Of a DNA stretch of 64,000 nt, positions 23,975 through 31,113 are shown one piece after another (positions within the stretch are counted from its first letter, which is position 1; each line of letters starts with the position of its first letter). The position numbers and the translations under genes were made by a program. The notes beneath the pieces were generated by a model, which did no database searches, was not told the DNA's origin, and worked only from the letters and a program-made list of their open reading frames with translations. Source of the stretch: Pseudomonas sp. LD120 (GTDB lineage: Bacteria > Pseudomonadota > Gammaproteobacteria > Pseudomonadales > Pseudomonadaceae); contig NZ_WVHL01000005.1 of NCBI RefSeq assembly GCF_009861525.1, positions 1,550,001 through 1,614,000 of the forward strand, written 5' to 3'.

Positions 23975-24685
23975 TTAGAATTTCTCTTTGGCCGACAGGT
24001 AGCGCCACTGGCCCAGCGGCACTTTACCGATGGACACGCCGCCAACGCGGATGCGGCGGATGGCGACGACCTTGAGGCCAACGGCTTGGCAAAACAGGGC
24101 GATCACGCCCGGCTGCGGGTTCTTCATGGCGAAGCGCAGGCGGTTTTCGTTCTGCCAACTGGCTTTCACCGGCGGCAGCTCGCGGCCCTTGTAGGTCAGG
24201 CCGTGGTTCAGGCGGTTGAGGCCATGGTCGATCATTTCGCCTTCGACCTCGACCACGTATTCCTGCTCGATCTTGGCCGCGTCCGCAGTGAGCTTGCGCA
24301 GCACTTTCCAGTCCTGGGTGAACACTAGCAGGCCGCTGGCGTTGGGCTGCAGGTCTTCACTGGCGGTTAGGCGCAGAAAGTGCCCGCGCAGCGGACGTTT
24401 GCCGTAGCGGTGCTCCTGCGACAGGCTGTCGGCGCTGATGGACTGCAGGGCGCTGTCCAGATCCTGGCCGGCGGGCACGTTGAGCAGGAGGGTCACCGGC
24501 TCCGGCGCGGTGGCCTTGGCCTCGGGGTCGAGCACGACGGTTTGTGCGCCGACCTTGAACTGCGGTTCGTCGATGACTTCGCCGTCTACGGTGACCCAGC
24601 CGCCCTCGATGAACAGCTCAGCCTCCCGGCGGGAGCAGCCGACCAGTTCGATGAGGCGTTTGGAGAGACGAATCGGGTCAGTCAT
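23975..24685 (-). CDS. RsuA/RluF-family pseudouridine synthase-like protein, catalytic motif degenerate
   Basis: 236 residues. An N-terminal S4 RNA-binding domain (LSKRLIELVGCSRREAELFIEGGWVTVDG) is followed by a pseudouridine-synthase-like domain with the conserved EQEYVVEVEG and RRIRVGGVSIGKVPLGQWR. Yet the catalytic G-R-L-D-x-x-S-x-G-L region reads EDLQPNASGLLVF: aligned on G118-L119, the position of the catalytic Asp is Gln113. The G-L-N-R-Q-I-R-R-M motif is replaced by GVIALFCQAVG. It may bind rRNA without isomerising uridine, or use D111 in a shifted loop. Confidence 0.75.
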   Translation of the reverse strand: MTDPIRLSKRLIELVGCSRREAELFIEGGWVTVDGEVIDEPQFKVGAQTVVLDPEAKATAPEPVTLLLNVPAGQDLDSALQSISADSLSQEHRYGKRPLRGHFLRLTASEDLQPNASGLLVFTQDWKVLRKLTADAAKIEQEYVVEVEGEMIDHGLNRLNHGLTYKGRELPPVKASWQNENRLRFAMKNPQPGVIALFCQAVGLKVVAIRRIRVGGVSIGKVPLGQWRYLSAKEKF

Positions 24686-24767
24686 GTCAGGGGCCGTAAC
24701 AAAAGAGGGCAGCTATTGTACCTGCCTGGCGCCGGTTAATCGCGGGTCCATTTGCCCGCTGTGGCTT

Positions 24768-25241
24768 TTAGCCGCGTCGGGCTTGTCGCTGTGGCTGCTT
24801 CAGGCGCATGTGCAGTAGTGGGTAGGGCTGGCCCATGCCGTCCTGCTCCGAGCGGCCGACCACTTCGAAACCCTGCTTGAAGTAGAAACCCAGGGCCTGG
24901 GGATTCTGCTCGTTGACGTCCAGCTGATAGGCGTTCAAATATTCCACCGCGTAGTGCAGCAGTTGCCGGCCAAGGCCTTGGCCGCGATGGGCCGGGTCGA
25001 TGAACAGCATCTCGATCTTGCCCGCTGCCACGCCAGCGAAACCGGTGATGCGCTGCCGCTGATCCCGAGTACAGATCAGCATCACCGAATCCAGGTAGCG
25101 GGTCAGAACCAGGTTTCTCAGCAGCTCTATATAGCTGTCCGGGAGAAAGTCGTGGGTGGCGCGCACCGAGTCTTCCCAGACGCGGACCAGTTCCGGGTAG
25201 TCGCTGAGTTTGGGTGTGTGGATGACCGAGTGGTGATGCAT
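24768..25241 (-). CDS. GNAT family N-acetyltransferase
   Basis: 157 residues. The acetyl-CoA pyrophosphate loop is visible in MLFIDPAHRGQGLGRQLLHYAVEYL (R/Q-x-x-G-x-G/A as RGQGLG), followed by LDVNEQNPQALGFYFKQGFEVVGRSEQD, the usual GNAT motif B. Substrate cannot be predicted. The N-terminal MHHHSVIHTPKLSDY carries a short His run. Transcribed towards the RsuA-like gene. Confidence 0.85.
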   Translation of the reverse strand: MHHHSVIHTPKLSDYPELVRVWEDSVRATHDFLPDSYIELLRNLVLTRYLDSVMLICTRDQRQRITGFAGVAAGKIEMLFIDPAHRGQGLGRQLLHYAVEYLNAYQLDVNEQNPQALGFYFKQGFEVVGRSEQDGMGQPYPLLHMRLKQPQRQARRG

Positions 25242-25285
25242 GCCGCTTGCCCCTGATGTGATTGGCAGGGGCTAACGATAGACCG

Positions 25286-25318
25286 AAAAAAGCCCCGCAT
25301 CTCGTGGCGAGAGCGGGG
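25286..25318 (-). terminator. Intrinsic terminator of rimO
   Basis: On the minus strand CCCCGCTCTCG-CCA-CGAGATGCGGGG followed by CTTTTTT, 20 bp after the rimO stop. Confidence 0.85.
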
Positions 25319-25337
25319 TGTAGCGGTTTTTTACGCC

Positions 25338-26675
25338 TTACAGGGTTTCGGCCCAGAGGTCGTATTCGTCGGCGTCGGTGACCCGGCACCAGACCTTGTC
25401 ACCCGGCTTCAGGTCGCCGGCACCGTCGATGAACACATTGCCATCGATTTCCGGCGCATCGAAGAAGCAGCGACCTACCGCGCCTTGCTCGTCGACTTCG
25501 TCGATCAGCACTTCGATCTCCTTGCCGATGCGCTGTTGCAGGCGCGCCGAACTGATTGCCTGCTGGTGCGCCATGAAGCGTTCCCAACGGTCCTGCTTGA
25601 CCTCGTCCGGGACCACGTCCAGGTCCAGGTCGTTGGCCGGAGCGCCTTCCACCGGCGAGTACTGGAAGCAGCCGACGCGGTCCAGCTGGGCTTCGGTCAG
25701 CCAGTTGAGCAGGTACTGGAAGTCTTCCTCGGTTTCGCCAGGGAAGCCGACGATAAAGGTCGAGCGGATGATCAACTCGGGGCAGATTTCGCGCCAGGCC
25801 TTGATCCGCGCCAGGGTCTTGTCTTCGAAGGCCGGACGCTTCATGGCCTTGAGCACTTTCGGGCTGGCGTGCTGGAACGGGATGTCCAGGTACGGCAGGA
25901 TCTTGCCGGCGGCCATCAGCGGGATCAGCTCGTCCACGTGCGGGTACGGGTACACGTAGTGCAGGCGCACCCAGACGCCCAGAGTACTCAGGGCTTCACA
26001 GAGCTCGGTCATGCGGGTCTTCACCGGCGCGCCGTTCCAGAAGCCGGTGCGGTACTTGACATCCACGCCGTAGGCGCTGGTGTCCTGGGAGATCACCAGC
26101 AACTCCTTGACCCCGGACTTGACCAGGCGCTGGGCCTCGTCGAGCACATCGCCCACCGGGCGGCTGACCAGCTTGCCGCGCATCGACGGGATGATGCAGA
26201 AGCTGCAGCTGTGGTTACAGCCTTCGGAAATCTTCAGGTAGGCATAGTGGCGTGGTGTCAGCTTGATGCCTTGTGGCGGCACCAAGTCGATCAGCGGATT
26301 GTGGTCTTGTCTCGGCGGCACCACTTCGTGCACGGCGCTGACCACCTGCTCGTACTGCTGCGGGCCGGTCACGGCCAGCACGCTGGGGTGCACGTCACGG
26401 ATATTGCCTTCTTCCACGCCCATGCAGCCGGTGACGATGACCTTGCCGTTTTCCTTGATGGCCTCGCCGATCACTTCCAGGGATTCGGCCTTGGCCGAGT
26501 CGATGAAACCGCAGGTGTTGACCACCACGACATCGGCGTCCTGGTAGGTGGACACCACGTCATAGCCTTCCATGCGCAGTTGAGTGAGGATGCGCTCGGA
26601 GTCGACCAGCGCTTTTGGGCAACCCAGGGATACAAAGCCGACTTTCGGGTTGGCCGGCGCGGAGGGGGTGGACAT
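25338..26675 (-). CDS. rimO: Ribosomal protein uS12 methylthiotransferase
   Basis: 445 residues from ATG 26675; ten residues upstream are in frame but not conserved-looking. An MTTase N-terminal domain with three cluster Cys (C19, C55, C84) is followed by a radical-SAM domain with CNHSCSFC (C153, C157, C160) and a C-terminal TRAM domain. It adds a methylthio group to Asp-89 of ribosomal protein S12. The second [4Fe-4S] cluster and SAM-cluster ligands are all present. Confidence 0.97.
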   Translation of the reverse strand: MSTPSAPANPKVGFVSLGCPKALVDSERILTQLRMEGYDVVSTYQDADVVVVNTCGFIDSAKAESLEVIGEAIKENGKVIVTGCMGVEEGNIRDVHPSVLAVTGPQQYEQVVSAVHEVVPPRQDHNPLIDLVPPQGIKLTPRHYAYLKISEGCNHSCSFCIIPSMRGKLVSRPVGDVLDEAQRLVKSGVKELLVISQDTSAYGVDVKYRTGFWNGAPVKTRMTELCEALSTLGVWVRLHYVYPYPHVDELIPLMAAGKILPYLDIPFQHASPKVLKAMKRPAFEDKTLARIKAWREICPELIIRSTFIVGFPGETEEDFQYLLNWLTEAQLDRVGCFQYSPVEGAPANDLDLDVVPDEVKQDRWERFMAHQQAISSARLQQRIGKEIEVLIDEVDEQGAVGRCFFDAPEIDGNVFIDGAGDLKPGDKVWCRVTDADEYDLWAETL

Positions 26676-26995
26676 ATCTAACCTCGGTATTGGGTGTCGA
26701 GCCACTTGGGGGGCAAGTGCGACGGTTGGGCGCTGGCTGCGCCTCTGATCAAAAAGTGCGCAATTCTAGCGATGGTCGAAGCGCTTGACCAGCTTTATGC
26801 AGGGGAAATACGCCGAGTGCTGGACTATGCTGGGACGCGTTATATCTACTTGTTTTCATGCGGCTTTAGTTGGTGCCTTAGTGGTAATAAAAACCGCCAA
26901 CTGGCCGGGTAAACTGCACACCGTTAGAGAATAGCGCTTGTATAAGCTTGCGCTTTCTATATAAGAAGCCCCGGTCTTGGTCGTAGGAGTCATTG
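26676..26995. other. Divergent rimO-kup promoter region
   Basis: 320 bp without a convincing gene. It is AT-richer near kup (TTGTATAAGC and CTATATAAG around 26938-26964), a plausible promoter area, but no -35/-10 pair with ideal spacing can be fixed. A short plus-strand open frame (from 26694) lacks a ribosome-binding site. Confidence 0.5.
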
Positions 26996-28897
26996 ATGGG
27001 TCAGGCAAGTGGTCAGGCGACAGGTGGCGAGCACTCCGGGGCCAGGCCTCTGGGGATGCTGGTGGCGGCAGTGGGAGTGGTGTACGGCGATATCGGCACT
27101 AGCCCGCTCTATACCCTCAAGGAAGTGTTCTCCGGCGGTTACGGTGTTCAGGTCAATCACGATGGGGTGTTTGGCATCCTGGCGCTGATTTTCTGGTCGT
27201 TGATCTGGGTCGTCTCGATCAAGTACGTATTGTTCATCCTGCGGGCCGATAACCAGGGCGAAGGCGGCATCATGGCCCTGACCGCGCTGGCTCGCCGAGC
27301 CGCGGGCGGCTATCCGCGTTTGCGGTCGGTGCTGGTGATCCTCGGGTTGATCGGCGCCGCGTTGTTTTACGGCGACAGCATGATCACCCCGGCCATTTCG
27401 GTGCTGTCGGCGGTGGAAGGGCTGGAGTTGGCGTTCAGCGGTCTGGAGCACTGGGTGGTGCCCGCGGCGCTGGTGGTGCTGGTGGCGTTATTCCTGATTC
27501 AGAAGCACGGCACCGACCGCATCGGCAAGTTGTTCGGTCCGGTGATGGTGACGTGGTTTCTGGTGCTTGGGGGCTTGGGGATTCACGGCATCCTCCAGCA
27601 CCCGCAAGTGTTGCAGGCGCTGAATCCGGTGTGGGGCGTGCGTTTCTTTATCGTCCACCCGGGTATGGGCGTGGCGATTCTTGGCGCGGTGGTGCTGGCG
27701 TTGACCGGTGCCGAAGCGCTGTACGCCGACATGGGCCATTTTGGTCGCAAGCCCATTGCCCGAGCGTGGTTCGCCCTGGTGTTGCCAGCCTTGGTGCTGA
27801 ACTATTTCGGCCAGGGCGCGCTGTTGCTGGAGAACCCCGGCGCGGCGCGCAACCCGTTCTACCTGCTGGCGCCGGGCTGGGCCCTGATCCCACTGGTGGT
27901 GCTGGCGACCCTGTCCACGGTCATTGCTTCTCAGGCGGTGATTTCCGGGGCCTTTTCCCTGACCCGCCAGGCGATCCAGCTGGGCTACATCCCGCGCATG
28001 TACATTCAGCACACCTCCAGCGCCGAACAGGGCCAGATCTACATCGGCGCAGTGAACTGGTCGCTGATGGTGGGCGTGATCCTGCTGGTGCTGGGCTTCG
28101 AGTCCTCCGGCGCCCTGGCTTCGGCCTACGGCGTGGCGGTCACCGGGACCATGCTGATCACCAGCATCCTGGTGGCCGCGGTGATGCTGCTGCTGTGGAA
28201 ATGGCCGCCACTGCTGGCCGTGCCGGTGTTGCTGGGTTTCCTGCTGGTGGATGGCTTGTTCTTCGCCGCCAACATGCCAAAGATCCTTCAGGGCGGCGCC
28301 TTTCCGGTGCTGGCGGGGATCGTGCTGTTCATCCTCATGACCACCTGGAAACGCGGCAAGGAGCTGCTGGTGGATCGCCTGGACGAAGGCGGGCTGCCGC
28401 TGCCGATCTTTATCGGCAGCATTCGCGTACAGCCGCCGCATCGGGTCCAGGGCACGGCGGTGTTCCTCACCGCGCGCCCGGACGCCGTGCCCCACGCCTT
28501 GCTGCACAACCTGCTGCACAACCAGGTGCTGCATGAGCAAGTGGTGCTGTTGACCGTGGTCTATGAGGACATTCCCCGGGTGCCCGCCCAGCGGCGTTTC
28601 GAGGTGGACGCCTACGGTGAAGGTTTCTTCCGGGTGATCCTGCATTTTGGTTTCATTGACGAGCCGGACGTGCCGCAAGCCCTGAAGTTGTGTCACCTGG
28701 ATGAGCTGGATTTCAGCCCGATGCGCACCACCTACTTCCTCAGCCGCGAAACGGTGATCGCCTCCAAGCTTGAAGGCATGGCGCGCTGGCGCGAGGCGCT
28801 GTTCGCCTTCATGTTGAAGAACGCCAACGGTAACCTGCGCTTCTTCAAGCTGCCGGTGAACCGAGTGATTGAACTGGGCACCCAGGTCGAGATGTAA
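26996..28897 (+). CDS. kup: KUP family potassium uptake protein
   Basis: 633 residues, start ATG 26996 with TAGGAG upstream. The N-terminal signature VVYGDIGTSPLYTLKEVF is diagnostic, with about 12 membrane helices up to ~450 and a soluble C-terminal domain (VFLTARPDAVPHALLHNL... ending RVIELGTQVEM). Kup imports K+ with protons, mainly at low pH or osmotic stress. A strong terminator follows. Confidence 0.97.
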   Translation: MGQASGQATGGEHSGARPLGMLVAAVGVVYGDIGTSPLYTLKEVFSGGYGVQVNHDGVFGILALIFWSLIWVVSIKYVLFILRADNQGEGGIMALTALARRAAGGYPRLRSVLVILGLIGAALFYGDSMITPAISVLSAVEGLELAFSGLEHWVVPAALVVLVALFLIQKHGTDRIGKLFGPVMVTWFLVLGGLGIHGILQHPQVLQALNPVWGVRFFIVHPGMGVAILGAVVLALTGAEALYADMGHFGRKPIARAWFALVLPALVLNYFGQGALLLENPGAARNPFYLLAPGWALIPLVVLATLSTVIASQAVISGAFSLTRQAIQLGYIPRMYIQHTSSAEQGQIYIGAVNWSLMVGVILLVLGFESSGALASAYGVAVTGTMLITSILVAAVMLLLWKWPPLLAVPVLLGFLLVDGLFFAANMPKILQGGAFPVLAGIVLFILMTTWKRGKELLVDRLDEGGLPLPIFIGSIRVQPPHRVQGTAVFLTARPDAVPHALLHNLLHNQVLHEQVVLLTVVYEDIPRVPAQRRFEVDAYGEGFFRVILHFGFIDEPDVPQALKLCHLDELDFSPMRTTYFLSRETVIASKLEGMARWREALFAFMLKNANGNLRFFKLPVNRVIELGTQVEM

Positions 28898-28908
28898 TCC
28901 TGGCCAGA

Positions 28909-28946
28909 CAAAAGCCCCCGTTGCCTTGCGGCAGCGGGGGCTTTTT
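28909..28946 (+). terminator. Intrinsic terminator of kup
   Basis: AAAGCCCCCGTTGCC - TTGC - GGCAGCGGGGGCTTT followed by TTCG, starting 12 bp after the stop. Confidence 0.92.
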
Positions 28947-28960
28947 CGTTTCACGGACCC

Positions 28961-28988
28961 TGTAGGAGCGAGCTTGCTCGCGATAACG
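28961..28988. repeat. REP element
   Basis: TGTAGGAGCGAGCTTGCTCG with continuing CGATAACGG: the same core as the element at 22556. Confidence 0.75.
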
Positions 28989-29065
28989 GACCGACCATCG
29001 ACATCGATGCTGATGACAGGACGGTTTCTCCCGGAGCCCACCGGCCCCGAGATCGCCCTTGGTCT

Positions 29066-29341
29066 TTACGCGGCGAGCGCCTGCAGCACATCGTCCACCA
29101 CCGCCTTGCCCATGTCGGTCAGGTAGTGCGCGGCCCAGGCGTGACGGTCGCTGTCCTGGCTGTAGGCGGCGTCCTCGGCAAAGGCCTTGGCCAGGGACAG
29201 CAGGTCGGAGGCTTGGGCCAGGGCTTCGCCGATGGGGAGGCCGGGGCTGACTTGGAACAGCGGCAGATCGGAACGGTAGATGAAAGGGGTGAGGCCGACG
29301 GTTTTCAGTTCACGGGGTGCAGGCGGACTTGTTTGGCTCAT
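29066..29341 (-). CDS. DUF3077 family protein
   Basis: 91 residues. ATG 29341 was chosen over ATG 29347 because AAGGAG (29349-29354) is then 7 bp away instead of 1. The family pattern is present: TPFIYRSDLPLFQVSPGLPI, then EALAQASDLLSLAKAFAEDA and a C-terminal helix MGKAVVDDVLQALAA. DUF3077 proteins are small, mostly from pseudomonads, and of unknown function. Directly upstream lies an elaborate RNA-like leader that can pair with the Shine-Dalgarno sequence (next entry), so translation control is likely. Confidence 0.85.
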   Translation of the reverse strand: MSQTSPPAPRELKTVGLTPFIYRSDLPLFQVSPGLPIGEALAQASDLLSLAKAFAEDAAYSQDSDRHAWAAHYLTDMGKAVVDDVLQALAA

Positions 29342-29347
29342 GGTCAT

Positions 29348-29577
29348 GCTCCTTGATCCGGTGGAGCTACCACGTTCGTTTCCAAGCGAATGGGTGGCAG
29401 CTGTGCGCAGGTTGGAAAACCGGGAATCAAGGAAACCGGCAGACCCGAAGGTCTCCCACGCACAGCCGCCATAACTGATGGATTACAGGCGCTAAATCTG
29501 CCCGCAATCACAACGGGGTGCTAGTTGCCCTGATTCTTCGGGTTTCCAAGCCCGGTCACTGAATGTTCAGCGACACC
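29348..29577 (-). promoter_or_regulatory. Candidate cis-regulatory RNA leader of the DUF3077 gene with alternative stems
   Basis: Reading the minus strand: hairpin GGTGTCGCTGAA/TTCAGTGACC (29577-29554); CGGG-CTTGGAAA-CCCG (29554-29539); CCCG/CGGG (29517-29501). Stem B is GGCGGCTGTGCG (29470-29459) with CGCACAGCTGCC (29407-29396), enclosing AGACC-TTCG-GGTCT. Stem A is AGCTGCCAC (29402-29394) with GTGGTAGCT (29373-29365), enclosing TTCG-CTTGGAAA-CGAA. An anti-Shine-Dalgarno hairpin is GCTCC (29367-29363) with GGAGC (29352-29348). A and B share AGCTGCC; A and the anti-SD share GCT. Each of stems A and B contains one pair that is G-U only on the minus strand (A-C on plus), indicating transcript orientation. 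Confidence 0.65.
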
Positions 29578-29764
29578 CGGAGCCTAGCCCGTCGAAGCCA
29601 AGGCCAACAAGGCAGCAAAGTGCCCAAAACGCCCCCCTTACGCAACTCTCGGAGTTTGCCTACAAGCTGTGCAGGAGTCATCCGTAACTACACAGCCTCG
29701 TCACTAAAGGGTATCGGGTCGAAGGCGTTTTATCGGTCTTTCAGGGCCAGGTAATCGATGCATG

Positions 29765-29797
29765 AAAGCCCCCGCACCTGAGGTTGCGGGGGCTTTT
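29765..29797 (-). terminator. Intrinsic terminator of the mprF/hydrolase operon
   Basis: AAAGCCCCCGCA (29765-29776) / TGCGGGGGCTTT (29785-29796), with A and T tracts on both sides. It lies 21 bp after the minus-strand stop. The adjoining 29578-29764 shows no gene. Confidence 0.88.
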
Positions 29798-29817
29798 ATA
29801 GGGCGAGGTTCAATTTG

Positions 29818-31113
29818 CTATTGAGCCGTGGTCTGATCCTTGCCCTGATGCTTTTCGATAATGGTCACCAGGCGCTTGGCCAGTGCCGGATAGTTCTCAT
29901 CGAAGTGATGGCCCCCTGGCAGCTTCACCGCCTCACCGACCGCGGTCTTGTCGGTGCAACCGCTTTCGTCGACTTCTTCCACGCCATAGATGCACACCAC
30001 CTTGGCCGCTGGCAGCTTGGCCATTTCCGGGCCGGTGGCGGCTTCCTTGCCAGCGTTGCCCAGCCAACCTTCGACTTCGATCTCGAAGCTGCCGGTGCGG
30101 GCGAAGGCCAGCAGGATAATGGCGTCGACCCGTTGCTGTTCGGCTTCCGGCAGGCGGTTGTAGATCGCCGGCAGCACGTCGGCGCCGAAGGAGTAGCCGG
30201 TCAGCACGAAGCGCTTGGTGCCCCACTTCTGACGGTAGTGCTGCATCAGCTCGGTGAGGTCGATGGCGCTCTGTTCCGGGGTCTTGTGCTGCCAGTAGTA
30301 GCGCAGGGTGTCGATGCCCACCACCGGGTAGCCGATCTTGGCCATCTCGCCGGCCACGTCGCGGTCCAGGTCGCGCCAGCCACCGTCGCCAGAAAGGAAC
30401 AGAGTCACGGTGTCCTTGGCCTGGCCGGCCGGGACTTCCACCACGGGGATGCTCAGGCCGCCGTTGTCCGAACCCACCAGTAGTTTGCGCAGTTCGTTGT
30501 TCAGCACCTGGGGCAGGTGGATGTCGTAGTCGCTGATGCTGGTGGTGGCGTTGGGGGTGTCACGCACGAAACCGGCGCTTTGGTCATCCGGGTTGTCGTT
30601 CCAGGCCACCAGCCAGTGGCCGTGGGTTAGGGTCTTGGGCAGTGGATCGGTGCAGCCGGGGGCCGGGTTGAGGGTGAAGCCCACCGACACGGCCTGGGCC
30701 TGGTCGTTGTTCTGGCCGGCGATCCAGCGCCAGGCCAGGGCCGCGCCCGGACCAATGCCGCTGACCAGGGTGGCGGGGCCAGCGAGTTGGGGCAGGGCGT
30801 TTTGCAGGGCTTGTTCCTGCCGCTTGCAGTCGTCCTTGGGCAGGACCACCTGAACGATCTGCGCCGCGCCACTGCGGCTGAGGGCCAACAGTTGTTTGTC
30901 GCTCAGGATCGCGTCGGGCGGCACCGCCACCACCACCCGGGCCTTGGCCTGGGTACCCGGGGTGACCCGGGTCAGGATCGAGCCGTCGGCCTGGGTCAGT
31001 TGTTCCAGGGTGGGTTCGGGAGCGGGGCGATTCCACCACCAGTAACCGCCACCCACCATCAGAGCCAGCACTATCAGTGTGGCCAGCAGATACCGCCAAG
31101 AGCGTTGAATCAT
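29818..31113 (-). CDS. AcvB/VirJ family periplasmic aminoacyl-phosphatidylglycerol hydrolase (PA0919-like)
   Basis: 431 residues. An N-terminal signal anchor (YLLATLIVLALMVGGGYWWW) is followed by a VirJ-type alpha/beta-hydrolase core: LFLSGDGGWRDLDRDVA, the nucleophile elbow LTGYSFGADVLP (G-x-S-x-G), and a C-terminal LPGGHHFDENY with the catalytic His. The P. aeruginosa counterpart PA0919 hydrolyses alanyl-phosphatidylglycerol; Agrobacterium AcvB hydrolyses lysyl-phosphatidylglycerol. It overlaps mprF, the synthase, so synthesis and turnover of the lipid are coupled. Confidence 0.88.
   Translation of the reverse strand: MIQRSWRYLLATLIVLALMVGGGYWWWNRPAPEPTLEQLTQADGSILTRVTPGTQAKARVVVAVPPDAILSDKQLLALSRSGAAQIVQVVLPKDDCKRQEQALQNALPQLAGPATLVSGIGPGAALAWRWIAGQNNDQAQAVSVGFTLNPAPGCTDPLPKTLTHGHWLVAWNDNPDDQSAGFVRDTPNATTSISDYDIHLPQVLNNELRKLLVGSDNGGLSIPVVEVPAGQAKDTVTLFLSGDGGWRDLDRDVAGEMAKIGYPVVGIDTLRYYWQHKTPEQSAIDLTELMQHYRQKWGTKRFVLTGYSFGADVLPAIYNRLPEAEQQRVDAIILLAFARTGSFEIEVEGWLGNAGKEAATGPEMAKLPAAKVVCIYGVEEVDESGCTDKTAVGEAVKLPGGHHFDENYPALAKRLVTIIEKHQGKDQTTAQ

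Noticed and set aside
25485..26681. 398-codon plus-strand open frame opposite rimO
   Set aside because: Antisense to a radical-SAM enzyme with all cysteines in place.
26694..26912. Small open frame upstream of kup
   Set aside because: Lies over the rimO promoter region, no ribosome-binding site, Cys/Trp-rich random-looking sequence.
27488..29041. 517-codon minus-strand open frame opposite kup
   Set aside because: Shadow of kup; also runs through the kup terminator and a REP element.
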